The notes under the pieces: model-generated
What the model saw: the letters and a program-made list of their open reading frames with translations, nothing else
Databases searched by the model: none
Told to the model about the DNA's origin: nothing
Source of the DNA: Mariannaea sp. PMI_226
Taxonomy: Eukaryota > Ascomycota > Sordariomycetes > Hypocreales > Nectriaceae
Length of the DNA stretch: 64,000 bases
Reading direction: 5' to 3'
Assembly: GCA_024336345.1 (NCBI GenBank)
Contig: JANFOG010000002.1
Coordinates: 620,001-684,000, forward strand
Shown: positions 25,394-36,950 of the stretch, one piece after another
Numbering within the stretch: the first letter of the stretch is position 1
Layout of the letters: every line of letters begins with the position of its first letter
Made by a program: the position numbers and the translations under genes

Positions 25394-27836
25394 TTAAACG
25401 TCTTCAGTGCCTACAGCTTCGTAGCCTCCTCGCTCGCGACGACCAGTCAACTGCATCAACGTCGGGCTCTCGTACATGGCAGTATAATCGATCTTCTCGC
25501 CGCCGAGGACTGCTACACCATTCTCTCTCTGGCCAAAGATGGGAGCAGGGTCACACCAAAAGTCCTTACAGTTGGACACACAACCCCTGCTATAAGGGTT
25601 CTTCTTCGCGCGCTTGTTCTTCGTAGACGCGGCGCTGCGACCAGTGATGGTCTCGATGAAAGGATCAACACCGAGAAGGCGACTCCATGACTTGAGCATG
25701 CCCTGCTTGTGCTTGTGTCCGTGACCTCCCTGGGCAGCCGGGGTAGACAAGGATGGGTGGTTGGGGTCCAGAGGAGTGCCTGTGGATGTGAAGGCGGTAG
25801 TAACACTACCGTCACGGATGCCGTACATATTCTCCAAAGTGGTCATGGCCTGGGAAACCTGGAAGAACTGGGTGAATAGCAGCATAGTGACCCAGAGAAG
25901 CTGGAGGCTGATCCAAACACCAAGGATAGCGGAGTAGCCATCGGCATTGATGATTTTGCATAGATTAGGGCTCAAAAGGTTGCACTCGTCTGACGCCGTC
26001 TGGGAAATGTCATTCAAATCTAGAGCACACTTGTTAGACAATTTCTCAAGCTTGAATTTTGATCAAACTTACAATAGTACAGCAGCCAGTCATAAGAAAT
26101 AATTCCAAGAGACAAGGTAACAATGTAGAAGAAGAAGTGACGGTGGTTGTTGACGCCGACGCAGTTGTGAACCCAGGGGCAATGACTATGTATTTTGTTA
26201 ATATCTTCCTCTATATTATTCATTTCCAATCTTGGATAGTTTGAACACTTACTGGTCATGCTTGGCAACACATCGCTGACATCTTCTGCAGTGCTTACTG
26301 CGAAGAGGCGTTCGAATCATGCAAGTTACGCAAAAGTTGGACTCATCAAACTTCCACTGCTGAATGAGCTCATCGATCACAGCCTTCTGCTCGGCAATTC
26401 CATTCATCTTGGGGACGAAACCAGGGTCATATCGCATGCTAGCAATATAGAAGTAAGAAGTGAGGCAGAAGAAAGTGCCAAAGACAACATTGATCAAGAT
26501 GTGGGATTGGCCCTGGCCAGCGCTCGCAGTTGTGGCCCAGAATACTCGTGTCAACCAATTGACACCTACGAGGAACAGAGTTGCTGAGAAGATTCCGGCC
26601 AGCCAAGGCTAACAGCTGTCAGTAATGAATTACAACAATACGTGGGAGAGCTGTGTATAGTACGTACTGTCTTGTGGAAGTGTCGCATATCTGAAGGTGC
26701 ATATTCAAGCACTTGCTGAGCGCACCATTGGATGCTATATACTGCCAATAACGCAAGTGGCGCACCTAAGAATATAGGCAGATGCGACAAAAGGATAATC
26801 GCTGACCAAACCAGTAAGAAAGGCCAGAGGAACAAGAATCTGGTGACGAACGCCCTCTTGTCCTTCAGGAAATAGCTTGCGCCAGGCCACGCCGGAACCG
26901 CGGGATGGCCATCTTCGTCATACCCGCATTCTCGAAGTGCGCGATGCCAAGCACCCTGGGTGTTGAGCTCGCTCGCAGTCACTGCGGGAGTCTTTCCTGT
27001 CTGGGTCTTGGCAAATCGGTCGGCGCCGTACTCGATAAGCTTCAGTATGCATCCCGGGTTGCCCTTGACCAGGGCCCAATGCAGCGCCGTGAATCCCTGC
27101 TCGTCGGTCGCGTGCACACTGGCGCCCCATCGCAAAAAGATGTCGACGCATTGAGGAAAGCCCTTGTATGCGGACCACATCAGTGCTGTGTGGCCGTAGC
27201 TATCCAGAACATCAACGGGGATGCCTTGGTGGAGGAGAAGCACAATCAGAAGGACGTTTCCGTTGAAGGTGGAGATGTGGAGAGTGTTGTAGCCTTGCGC
27301 ATCGGTAATGAGGGGATCGGCGCCATGCTGGAGGAGGAGGTTCACGGTGTAGTAGTGACACCGCTGAGCAGCCCACTGGAGAGGTGTCGCAATCGAGTCG
27401 CCGCCTTTCCTGTTGATTTCGGCGCCGTGTTCGATGAGAAACTTGCACATGGCGTACTGGTTGTTAATAGCGGCCCACTGCATGCGATTGCTTGTCAGCC
27501 CAGAACACCAAAAGACCATTTCGTTCATAATACAAATGGGGATTCTGGTGATAAGAAAAAAAAATCACTTACGTGTAACGGTGTGATTCCCTCGTCGTCG
27601 GTGTAGGTAGCATCGTACTCGCCCGACTCAAACAACTTCTCCATGGCCGCAACGTCTCCCACTCGGGCAATCTGCATGATATCATCCTCCTGTTGTTGGG
27701 TCGGGGCGTCACTGGGCAGGCTGCCCATCTCCAGCTCACTGGTGAGTTTCGGCGCAGCTGTTGAGGCCTTCGTGGAGGGTTGGTTCGGCGCCGTTGAGGC
27801 AGCCGACGAGCTGCTGTCGGTAGTAATGCTACTCAT
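25394..27836 (-). CDS. AKR1: Palmitoyltransferase AKR1 (ankyrin repeats plus DHHC)
   Basis: A protein S-acyltransferase of the Golgi/endosome membrane that attaches palmitate to cysteines of client proteins. Exons are 27836-27573, 27477-26668, 26608-26253, 26185-26073 and 26019-25394, giving 722 aa, close to the yeast Akr1 length. The start ATG is at 27836. Residues about 50-270 hold ankyrin repeats (for example [51 protein letters not shown]). Paired membrane segments follow ([20 protein letters not shown], then [14 protein letters not shown] and [17 protein letters not shown]). The Cys-rich domain reads [20 protein letters not shown], then [17 protein letters not shown]. The catalytic DHHC (about 476-479) is split by an intron: exon 3 supplies D plus CA, exon 4 supplies the rest. 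Yeast Akr1 carries DHYC, so canonical DHHC is a small difference. Further helices and a long cytoplasmic tail follow. It is divergent from the SRP receptor gene, 909 bp between starts. Confidence 0.94.
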
Positions 27837-28745
27837 CACGATGACGAGACAGGGGTCGTAGAAGAGCCGCCGCCGGATGAGATGAGACGAAACCGAAAGG
27901 AGGGACCGGAGCTTTTGGAGCGGGAACGAGAGCTTGGCGGATGGAACAGAGTCGGGTGGAAGGGGGAAGGGGAAGAGAGAAAAAAAAAAAAAAGCTATGC
28001 AATATTGAAAGGATCGCCTTCAGAGCCTTACCATGTCGAAAGGGAAGGAAGAAAAAAAGAAAAAGGAACTGGTCTCAAGATATGGCACCAAACAAGGGGA
28101 AGAAGTCCAAGCAAAATGCCAAATGCTGACCCGGTTGATTGGCAATTTGGATGGAGCAGGGCGCGCGGAGTGGACTACCTACGTATTTACTGAAGCCGTG
28201 ATGCCGAGCGCGGCTGAGCACCGGCCATTCCTAAACAGGTTTAGCACCAGCCCCATTCCCCCAACTGCCATCATCAGGGGATCCTTGTGGCTGAAAAAGC
28301 TGCAACCTGTTCTTCTCCACTACCTCCAAACGTGTGGCTCAGGGGAGGAGGGTTTGGGATCTCAATGTGGCGTAACTGTGGCGCAACTTCAACCAGCCGA
28401 GGGGTCCCTCTTTTTTTTTGTGGTCCATGGGAGCTCTCGCCTTGTTTGGTGGGATGGCCAGATTATCGTTTTCGCACGGGGCATCGCACAGCAAAACCTC
28501 CGACCCTTTCAATCGTCCACTCTTTGGGCTGCTGAATCAAGGAACAGTTCGTCGCAGGTCGCCGCAGGTTGCCGCAGGACGCCGCATGAACTAAATTACA
28601 TGTCAACACCTCTCTAATTACAAAAACTTGGCATCCCCCAGCAACTCCGCCTTTCCAATTCCTCCATCCGGATCGGCCACGAAGCCGCTTCTCATCCTCG
28701 TTCTCTCTCCAGCTTCTTCATCGGCACTCGCCGCGATATATCACG
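27837..28745. other. Divergent promoter region, AKR1 / SRP receptor beta
   Basis: 909 bp between two divergent start codons. It contains A-tracts near 27980-27995, a T run near 28410 and a cluster of four imperfect 10-bp units at 28551-28587. No gene is seen. Confidence 0.6.
28551..28587. repeat. Four imperfect 10-bp tandem units (GCCGCAGGTT type)
   Basis: Units GTCGCAGGTC, GCCGCAGGTT and GCCGCAGGAC plus a partial GCCGCAT, all in register. They lie about 160-195 bp upstream of the SRP receptor beta start codon, within the probable promoter or leader. Confidence 0.85.
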
Positions 28746-29603
28746 ATGAGCTCCTTTACAGAAATCTTCGAGGCCATAATGACGCCGTCATTGCCTACAA
28801 TCCTCATCGGCGCACTCATTATCATCGGCATGCCAATCATCCTCCACATCATCCTCTCATCGTCTAACACATACACCATCCCCCCCTCCGTCCTCCTCGT
28901 CGGCCCCTCCAACGTCGGAAAGACCTCTCTTCTCGCTCTCTTCGAGCGCGGCTCCACCGGCACCGAGACTCACACCTCGCAAATCTCCCAGTCCGTGGAG
29001 CTCAACGCCTCGACCGACTCAGACACCAAGACATCGTTCCGCAACCATGATGCGACTGACGGTACTTACACCAAGTTCCTCCTCATCGACACCCCCGGCC
29101 ACCCCAAGCTCCGCACCTCGGCCATGGACAAACTCAACCGCACTGAGAAACTCAAGGCCGTCATCTTCATGGTCGATGCCGCAGCTCTTGGTGAGCGAGA
29201 AGTCCTCGCGCCTACTGCCGCCTACCTCTACGACGTGCTCCTCTTCCTCCAAAAGCGAGCTACAGCCAACAACACGACCAAGGCCTCGATCCCGATTTTG
29301 ATTGCCGCCAACAAGGTCGACCTCTTCACCGCTCTCCCATCTACCCTTGTCAAGTCCAACCTCGAGGCTGAGCTGACGAGGATCCGGGCTTCCAAGAGCA
29401 AGGGACTGCTGGACTCAGGCGTTGGTACCGATGATATCGGCTCGGAGGAGCAGGATTCTTGGTTGGGAGAGTACGGGTCGTCAAAGTTCACTTTTAGCCA
29501 GCTACAAGAGTTTGAGCTTGAGGTTGACGTTATCCCTGGCAATATCACAGGCGATGGGCCCGGAGCTGACAAGTGGTGGTGGTGGATTGCCCAGAAAATA
29601 TAA
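28746..29603 (+). CDS. Signal recognition particle receptor beta subunit
   Basis: An ER-membrane GTPase that anchors the SRP receptor alpha subunit for co-translational targeting. Single exon, 285 aa, near the usual size for SR-beta. An N-terminal transmembrane helix (about 18-37, LPTILIGALIIIGMPIILHI) is followed by the GTPase fold. The P-loop GPSNVGKTS lies at 53-61, the G3 motif DTPGH at 115-119 and the G4 motif NKVD at 189-192. The stretch KLRTSAMDKL after DTPGH and KAVIFMVDAAAL are typical of SR-beta, which is related to Arf/Sar1. The protein ends in a Trp-rich amphipathic KWWWWIAQKI. It is convergent with the cystathionine beta-synthase gene, with 336 bp between the two stop codons. The yeast counterpart is Srp102. 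Confidence 0.93.
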   Translation: MSSFTEIFEAIMTPSLPTILIGALIIIGMPIILHIILSSSNTYTIPPSVLLVGPSNVGKTSLLALFERGSTGTETHTSQISQSVELNASTDSDTKTSFRNHDATDGTYTKFLLIDTPGHPKLRTSAMDKLNRTEKLKAVIFMVDAAALGEREVLAPTAAYLYDVLLFLQKRATANNTTKASIPILIAANKVDLFTALPSTLVKSNLEAELTRIRASKSKGLLDSGVGTDDIGSEEQDSWLGEYGSSKFTFSQLQEFELEVDVIPGNITGDGPGADKWWWWIAQKI

Positions 29604-29939
29604 CCTGTTAGTGTAACCGCTACTCCATTAATGCCCATTACATGAAGACAAAGAAAAGAATTCTAGGGCCTTTTTGTTGATAATATCAATAATTAATTAT
29701 GAGATGCTGCTTTAAGTCCATCCAACTTTGTTTCAGTTCTTGCTTTTTTTGGTTTCGCCAAAACTGCTTTCCTGTAGATGTTGAGTCTACCAATGCCAGC
29801 CAATCTATAACACGCAAAAATTCCTCGCTTTCATTTCCATCTAACCCTAGGAACTCCCAGACGTTTAATGTCGTTTGAATGTCGTTGAACACATACAGAT
29901 TACGAACTCTTTGGTTCCAGCCTCTTGCGAGGGCGTAAT
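29604..29939. other. Convergent 3' region, SRP receptor beta / CBS
   Basis: 336 bp between the two stop codons, AT-rich, with no gene. Both 3' UTRs must fit here, so the transcripts may overlap. Confidence 0.6.
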
Positions 29940-31572
29940 TTACAACTTCTTGTTAACCATCCAGCTAAGCAAATCAACCTTGGTCACAACAGCAATGGGC
30001 TTGGACAAGGACTTGGAGTCGTCTCCGGCTCGCTCCGTGACGACCGCGGCGCTGTTCCACTCAAAGAACTTGCTCAGGGTACTGAGAGGAGTGTCCATGG
30101 TGATTTCGACAAAGTTCCGTCTCTTGTCAGCCTTGCCGGAGCCGATCTCTCGAGGGTCAGTGACAATCTCATCGAGGCGCGCAAAGTCAAACATGACATC
30201 CCGGACGGGGCTTTGCGCGGTGGCGCGGCCGCGGGAGATGTAACTGAGAAGGTTACCCAGTGTAACCAGACCAACCAGTCTGTTGCCAGACTCGGAGAGA
30301 ACAGGGAGCTGGTCGAAACCCTTGTCGCGCATCGTCTCGATGGCCTCAGAGCAAGAGGCAGTGGCGCCAACGGAAGTAACGGGCTTCAGGCGGAGCGAAG
30401 CAATAGTCTGTCCCTCATATGGATCGGATGACTTGCTCTCTTGCGCCGCCGACTCGGAATCCTTGCCAGTAGGCAGGAGGTTGTTGGCAGCAAGCCAATC
30501 ATCATCGGCAAACTTAGAGAGATAGCTTCGAATGCTGTCGGGAAGGATAACAACAACAACATCACCCTTCTTGAAACCATACTCCTTGACGGCGAGGAGC
30601 ATAGCCGCCATTGCGGATCCAGAGCTACCACCAACCAAGAGACCCTCCTCGGCAATGAGTCTCCTGGCAAGGTAGAATGACTCCTGATCATCCGTCTTGT
30701 ACCACTTATCGACCAATTCGCGATCAAGAACATCGGGAATGAAATCGTAACCAATACCCTCCACCTTATAAGGCTCGTTCTCATGCTCCTTGTTGAGTGA
30801 CTCGGGCAGGGCCAAGATACTACCCTGGGGATCAGCGGCAATGACCTTGATGTCCTTGTTGTGCTTCTTCAATCCCTTGGCAAGGCCAGTAATGGTACCA
30901 CCTGTGCCCGCGCCTGCGACAATGGCGTCAATCTTGCCGCCAGTCTGCTCCCAAATCTCCTCGGCGGTGCCAAACTCGTGAGCTCGAGGGTTGTCGAGGT
31001 TAGAGTACTGGTCGAGAATGTGCGCATTGGGGAGTTCCTTCTCGAGACGGCGCGCGACACCAATGTGAGACTCGGGGCTGTCCCAAGCGGCTTGGGTGGG
31101 AGTGCGGATGATGGTGGCACCGAGGGCGCGGAGGACAGACACCTTTTCGGCGGACATCTTCTCGGGGAGGGTGATGATGGTCTTGTAGCCCTTGATGGCA
31201 CCGACAAGGGCGAGACCAATACCGCTGTGTTGCCATGTTAGATCACCTTTAGAAAAATAAAAATGAAAATAAAAAGGATTGTGAAGTGTTGATAACAGGG
31301 GATTCTCACGTATTTCCACTGGTGGGCTCAATCAGAGTATCACCAGGCTTAATCCTGCCGCTCTTCTCAGCCTCCTCAATCATTCTCAAGGCGATGCGGT
31401 CCTTGACGCTGCCGCCAGCGCTGAATAGCTCGGGCTTGACGTAGACATCGCACTCAATACCCAAAGACTGCGGCACCTTGTTGAGTCGTACGAGAGGAGT
31501 GTTGCCGATGAGTTCGGTGGCGGAGAGGACGGTGGCGGGACGGCGCGGGTTGTGAGGGATCTGGGCCGCCAT
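29940..31572 (-). CDS. CYS4: Cystathionine beta-synthase
   Basis: A PLP enzyme that condenses serine and homocysteine to cystathionine in transsulfuration (cytosol). Exons are 31572-31310 and 31224-29940, giving 515 aa; the 85-nt intron splits the Thr codon of TSGNTG, and the joined text TSGNTGIGLA is the conserved PLP-enzyme motif. The N-terminus [14 protein letters not shown] is typical of fold-type II. The Schiff-base lysine lies in GGSVKDR (K57). The phosphate-binding loop [10 protein letters not shown] is at about 192-201. [10 protein letters not shown] is also conserved. Residues about 360-510 form the C-terminal regulatory CBS pair ([20 protein letters not shown], then [12 protein letters not shown]). 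There is no N-terminal haem-binding extension of the animal type, as expected for a fungal enzyme. The ATG is the first in frame. Well conserved and intact. Confidence 0.96.
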
Positions 31573-33082
31573 TGTAGCGATAGTGGATGGGGTGTCGTTA
31601 CGGGGGGAGGTGGGAGATGATGATTAGGTAGACAGAAAACAGCAAGCAACCCGTAAATAGGTTGAATGTGGAAGAGGAAGGGAAAGGAAGAGGAAAAGTA
31701 AAAGGAAAACAACTTTTCAAGTACGAGGAACGAAGGAAGCGAATTCTTTCCCTCCCTTTAGCTGGCCTGGTCCCTACGAGCCAAGCACGCCACGGCGGAT
31801 ACTCTGGTGTAATCGCCCGCCGCCAGTCACTGTGTCATGGCGCATTCGAGTCCGGTACGGTTAAGGTACGTTTGTATTTTTTTGCCCCTCTATTTCTGTA
31901 CCTTTGTACTTTGGCTACCCCGCCAATGCCGCTCAATACCGAGACTATCCACCAAAGGCCTTAAAGTAGGAGGGGGGGTCCCCTTTTTTTTTCCTTCCAT
32001 TTTTCTTCCATTGCCTTGGCTACCTCTGCTTAATCCGAAAGCCGATAGAGTAGCCTACCTAAAAGAGACTTGAGCCGTAGTATTCGTTTGTCTGCTACCC
32101 TGTCCAAGTTGAATCCGAGATCCGCTGATGATCCGATGTGTGACACAAGGACGTGGCACGACCAACCCCAAACCCCAACCCCAACTCCCCTCAAATCAAC
32201 TTCAATTGCTTTTTAGAAGGGCTCTGATTTTATATTTCGTAAAGCCCAGGGCTTTTATCCCACGGAAATATGTCCTTCAACACTTCATTGTTTGAAGCGA
32301 TAAGTATTCAATTGCTTAGATGTTGCAAATCAGTTATCAGCTTGCCCAGTAGTAGCATGTACATCGGATTTCGGCTTCGTTCGACGTTTGACATGAAGAT
32401 GATTAGATAAGCACTTTTTTTTTGGCGCCAAGCATCCCACGAGGACATACTTATCCAGTCATAGCCTCTTCTTCGTATGGAATTACTTTTTCGGATCTTA
32501 GTAGGTCAAGCTCATAACAATATAAGCGGCGGTGAGTGTTATCCAAAAACAGAAGCTGGTTATCCAGCTCGGATTGTTTGAGCTGAGGCCCAACTCCCTA
32601 GGGCTCAACTGCCTCATACAGCATTCTCCCGGCCTTCGCTTCCCCAAAGCTACTTGTATACTGTTGTATATTATACTTATTGTATTCCTATTCTAATGCC
32701 ATCGATTACTTTACGGTCGATGAAATCGGCAGAAGACATTCACATTTCACCAGTCGAAGAGAGAAATCATTATGAGAGCGCACATATTCATTTGATCTGT
32801 CTGCGTTCTCTAATTCACTGAAGAAAGCTTTGCAATTGCCATTGTTATCCCAAACTCCACATCCCTACAAACCGAAATTTCAGACCCAAGTAGGCCTGGT
32901 GATAGGGGCAAATTTTCCCTTAATGAGAAGCACAAACTAAAAGAAAAAGCTCATGTTGATAAAAATATGTTGAGAAGAATATCAAGTTGACATGCCCCTA
33001 TTTGGTATATGTACCGGTCGGTAATATGTTCAGATCAGAAAGCCAAAAAAGAAAGAGTTGGTGCGGCAGCCGCCATAGCTAT
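31573..33082. other. 1.5 kb interval, no supported gene
   Basis: It holds the CBS promoter (purine-rich GGAAGAGG-type leader on the plus strand) and the 3' side of the GH55 gene. Short frames at 31662-32073 are not convincing. Tandem CCCCAA-type repeats appear near 32166-32187. Confidence 0.55.
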
Positions 33083-35434
33083 TTAAGCCGGAGAGAAATG
33101 GGCGATGGCAGCGCAGAAGTTGTTACGGTTGTCCGAGTCCAGAGCAGCAAAGGTGCCGTCGACAGTGACCATGTTCACACTGGCCTTGGTGCTAAGGGCA
33201 AAGAAGTTAACCTTGGAGCTCTCAAGACTGACAATATTTTCCTGGCAGTTGTTGAGACCGACGCAAGTCTGGCCATAGTTGTTGAAAAAGCTGTAAATAC
33301 CAGCACCGAAAATGAAGATATCCGATGAGTCAGTGGCGCGAAGGCCCCAGGTGCGAGCACAGCTCTTGGAACTGGCACTGCAACTCTTAGTGAAGTCGGG
33401 GTCGTTGAAGGCAGCGTTGACCTTGAAAGGAACGGTCGCATCTGGGTTGCCCTGGAAGTAGGCCGTCTCAGTCTGAATAAGACCCATAAAGACATTGGAG
33501 GCTTTGGAAAGCTGGTAGTTGTAGAGGACGCTGTGCTCAGAGGCAGTACCCCAAAGCCAAGCACCAGCTGTGCTCTCGATAAGAACACCACGGCCGTTGT
33601 AGATGTTGATCTGAGAGTGATCGGAAAGGTCAAGTTCGTGATCAGCAACCCAGAACCAGGTGTTCTCCATGTAGACGCTAGCCTTGGCGGTAACATGAAT
33701 AATCAAGAAGGCACCCATGCATGCATCATTGGGAACGGTGTCAACGCCAGGAGTTTTCTTGCACTTGTCTGACTGAAGCTGGGTACCAGCAGAACCACCG
33801 ATGCGGAAATGAACATCAAAGAGTCCAGCTGATCCAGCAGTCTCACCAGCAACGTTGAACTCCATGAGAATAGCACCGGGCTGAGGACCAAGGGTCTCGA
33901 AAATAAGGTCCTGGATTTCGATATTACCGACGTCGCCCTCCTCGCCGACCTGCCAAACAGGCTTGGGGTTGGCCTGATCCTTGAAATTCTTGTCGCCACC
34001 AGCCATGATGAGAGGCCAGATCTCACCGACGATCTTAATGTTCTTGGGAACTTTGACGGTATCAGTGATTACATAGGCGCCGTGGTCAAAGTAGACAATC
34101 TCATCGGCGCCGATGCTGTTGAAGACGGCTTGGATAGCAGCAGTGTCATCAGTAGAGCCATCACCCTTGGCACCCTTGTCCTTGACTGATACGAACTTGG
34201 AGGCAGGGACGCCACAGTACTGGGGCTTGCTCTTGGTCACAAAGTTACCCTTGCTGTCGACCAGAACCTTGGGTCGAGGGATGGGTGTCTGGTTGTCCTG
34301 GACTGCTTTGCCTGTGCTACCAGTGTAAGTTCGGCCCTGAATCCATGAGCTAATCTTGGTGTTGCCAGCCAGAAGAGTAGCTGAAGTGCCGCTGTTCCTG
34401 ACAGCAATGGGAACATTGGTGGTCATGTCGACATTGTCAAGGATAAGAGTGCCGTTTGTGCTCGACTGTCCAGGAGCGTAAACGGTGTTGACGCCGATGG
34501 GAGTGTTGGAAATCTTGCTATCAATAAGAATGGCAGAGCCGACATTCTGAACATTTCCTCCAGAGCTAATGTCAAGACCAACTCCGCAGTTGTCGATATC
34601 CATGCCAGAGAGGGTCCAAGCCCAGTTCCAGTTCAGGTAGACGGCAGTGTTGACGTGGCGGAAAGTCATGTTGCGGCAAGTAAACTGCTGGCTACCCATA
34701 AAGGCTCCAAACTTGCCACCAGTGAAGGTGAGATCAGTCATGAAACCACCAGACCCGTTGTCAATGAAGATACCCTGCTGAGCATTCTCTGGGCTGGAAT
34801 CTTGAACCATGATAAACTCGATATTTTGTAGTGAGGTGGCCTGAGCAACCTGCCAATGAACACCGGTACCAGTAGTCTTGGGGAGACCAGTGAGGTCAAT
34901 CTTGAAGTTTCGAATCTGGCGGAAGAAGTTGTTCTGGTTGGTATACCAGTTCTGTCCAGTGTTGTCATAGGGATCAGCGTCAATGACAGCCATGCCAGTG
35001 AAGCTAGCAGCAGCCTTCAGAACGGGAAGAGATTCGAGATCGCCAATCATGTGGGTGTAGTAGTAAGGGATGATAGGCTTGGAGACAACATAAGTACCGG
35101 GAGGGAAGTAGACAATGGCGGGAGTGGTGGTGGACGAGTCACAACCCTGGCCACACCGAGCTCCGTCAGAGAGTGCAGTGTTGATAGCATCGGTATCGTC
35201 GGTGCTACCGTCACCCTTGGCACCGTAGTCCTTGACGTTGCGGAAGATCTTGTACCCAGGGGTGCCATAGGCGACAGTACCCTGGCGCTTGATGTCGGAA
35301 AACCACCAAGAAGAACCAGCGGCTGCTTGAACAATGGCATCGCTTGGGTTAGGCGAGGGGGCAGCGTCAGCCAAGGGGGCGAACAGGCGCAGGGCCAGGA
35401 TACCCGTGGTTAAGACGGTTGAAAGTCCGATCAT
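33083..35434 (-). CDS. Secreted exo-beta-1,3-glucanase, glycoside hydrolase family 55
   Basis: Hydrolyses beta-1,3-glucan (laminarin, fungal wall glucan) outside the cell. Single exon, 783 aa, the full size for GH55. A signal peptide is visible (MIGLSTVLTTGILALRLFAP, cleavage likely near LADA/AP at 24). GH55 has two right-handed beta-helix halves. Each half here opens with the pectate-lyase-like signature: GAKGDGSTDDTDAI at about 71-84 and GAKGDGSTDDTAAI at about 419-432. Other family landmarks are YFPPGTYVVSKPI, NWNWAWTLSGMDIDN, ENTWFWVADHELD and AWLWGTASEHSVLYNYQL, the last near the substrate cleft. The cysteines near the C-terminus (SCSASSKSC, TCVGLNNC) suggest disulfides. Related enzymes act in wall remodelling, saprotrophy or attack on other fungi. 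The sequence does not tell which applies here. No carbohydrate-binding module. Confidence 0.95.
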   Translation of the reverse strand: MIGLSTVLTTGILALRLFAPLADAAPSPNPSDAIVQAAAGSSWWFSDIKRQGTVAYGTPGYKIFRNVKDYGAKGDGSTDDTDAINTALSDGARCGQGCDSSTTTPAIVYFPPGTYVVSKPIIPYYYTHMIGDLESLPVLKAAASFTGMAVIDADPYDNTGQNWYTNQNNFFRQIRNFKIDLTGLPKTTGTGVHWQVAQATSLQNIEFIMVQDSSPENAQQGIFIDNGSGGFMTDLTFTGGKFGAFMGSQQFTCRNMTFRHVNTAVYLNWNWAWTLSGMDIDNCGVGLDISSGGNVQNVGSAILIDSKISNTPIGVNTVYAPGQSSTNGTLILDNVDMTTNVPIAVRNSGTSATLLAGNTKISSWIQGRTYTGSTGKAVQDNQTPIPRPKVLVDSKGNFVTKSKPQYCGVPASKFVSVKDKGAKGDGSTDDTAAIQAVFNSIGADEIVYFDHGAYVITDTVKVPKNIKIVGEIWPLIMAGGDKNFKDQANPKPVWQVGEEGDVGNIEIQDLIFETLGPQPGAILMEFNVAGETAGSAGLFDVHFRIGGSAGTQLQSDKCKKTPGVDTVPNDACMGAFLIIHVTAKASVYMENTWFWVADHELDLSDHSQINIYNGRGVLIESTAGAWLWGTASEHSVLYNYQLSKASNVFMGLIQTETAYFQGNPDATVPFKVNAAFNDPDFTKSCSASSKSCARTWGLRATDSSDIFIFGAGIYSFFNNYGQTCVGLNNCQENIVSLESSKVNFFALSTKASVNMVTVDGTFAALDSDNRNNFCAAIAHFSPA

Positions 35435-36930
35435 GATGAGATACCGTTTGCTGTAGATTTTTCTGCAAAGTACTTGGTCGAAGTATGCCGATAGAGAAGT
35501 CGGACTGTGAGAGAGCTGTTGATGGGAATTGGTCAGCGTCTTTGAGTTGTTGATATGGAGAAAGAAGTATGTGAAGTAAATGAGATTTGGAACCGCCAGG
35601 TATGTGATGTAGGGATTTAAAATGTAAAAAAAGAAGAGCTGTGGAGTATGATGAAGACCAAATCATAGGAGGTATCTTGACAGCGCCATATGCAAGATAC
35701 CATAACATGTTGTTATTGTGCGGGTGAACAGTATATTCAAAATCTGAATGTAAAGCGGCAGAACAATGAACCCAAAAGGAACAGGGATGAAAGGGTTCAA
35801 TCACAACACTGAGCAGCCAATGGGATATGAATCATCGAGCCAATGACGACTAGAAAAGACAAAGAGCTCGAGTGTTAAATGGGTGTGACCAGCTGCCAAG
35901 AGACGGCATGGGTGCAAGAGGCTATTGTGCCCATTCATGGTCCAATTTGGGAACTTGTAAGGCGACCCCCCCACCCCCCCTCCCCCGGTTCTTTTTGACA
36001 AGATGGGCGTGAGAAGCAAGACTCCAAGCTAGCTAGCCAATGCTCAACTGCACATCGTAACTATACGACGCACAATTGATGCCTTCATAGAGCCTATTGA
36101 GGCGGCTGCCTAGGTAAAAATGGAAAATTGATGCTGAATAGGGTGTTTTGCACAGAACTTTCTCAGGTGAAAACAACTGCACGGTTTCTTTTCTTCTCAT
36201 TCGCTTTCTCTACTTACCAGAATAGAATTATGTTATTCGTGCACCCTGAGACCAGTCAGGCGGCGAGACGAAAGCGAATGAGTGGACGGATTCACGGGGG
36301 AGGATATCCAAAACAATCCCGCAGTGCGAGACAGCCGGCTAAAGAAAAAAGAACGATGTGAAAGAGAAGGACGCACGCACACGCGTGCTGACGAAAAAGA
36401 CAGTAAAGTCAGGGAATTGGAGAGAATAGAAGAACACAGGTGGCAGGCAAGGGGGAAAAGACCAGAAGAGGGGACGAGGGGATAGACGGGTGTTTAAGAG
36501 CATGACTTATATGTCTAAATCTGTCTGTGACCACTGGCCAGGAGTGGACTCGAGGGAGGCTAAAATAACAGGCCGGACGGCCGTTCGAACTGACCTTGGC
36601 ATCGCGAGAGTCCGTGGGCCGGACATGAGCCCCAATGGCTCCATTGGACGACATGGTGTCTCTGAATCCAGGGCCAATGTCTCTGTTCTGAGAGAAGAAG
36701 CGCCACTCCAGGCGCGTGGATCTGTCTGTGATCGACACCTAGCGGAGGGAAGGGGGTCAAGGGTTGGGCCGAATCAAGTTGCAAGGGAGGGTGGAGGTTC
36801 CCACAACCACCATTGGCTGGGCTTCGAGGCGTTTCAACCGGGGTATTGAGCACCAGATGGACTGGGGATTTTGCTGCTACAGGTGGAGCGGTTGTGTGTT
36901 TGAAGTGTTCGAGGTAGATGGAGAAGCAGG

Positions 36931-36950
36931 CGAGAGGCGGCGAGAGGCGG
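36931..36950. repeat. 10-bp direct tandem duplication
   Basis: Two perfect adjacent copies of CGAGAGGCGG. Confidence 0.85.

Noticed and set aside
25012..25690. Two overlapping 204-codon plus-strand frames
   Set aside because: Both overlap the antisense of the AKR1 last exon and lie in different frames of the same DNA, so at most one could be real; neither has a family match.
26905..27606. 233-codon frame antisense to AKR1
   Set aside because: Shadow of the ankyrin-repeat coding exons; no homology or independent signal.
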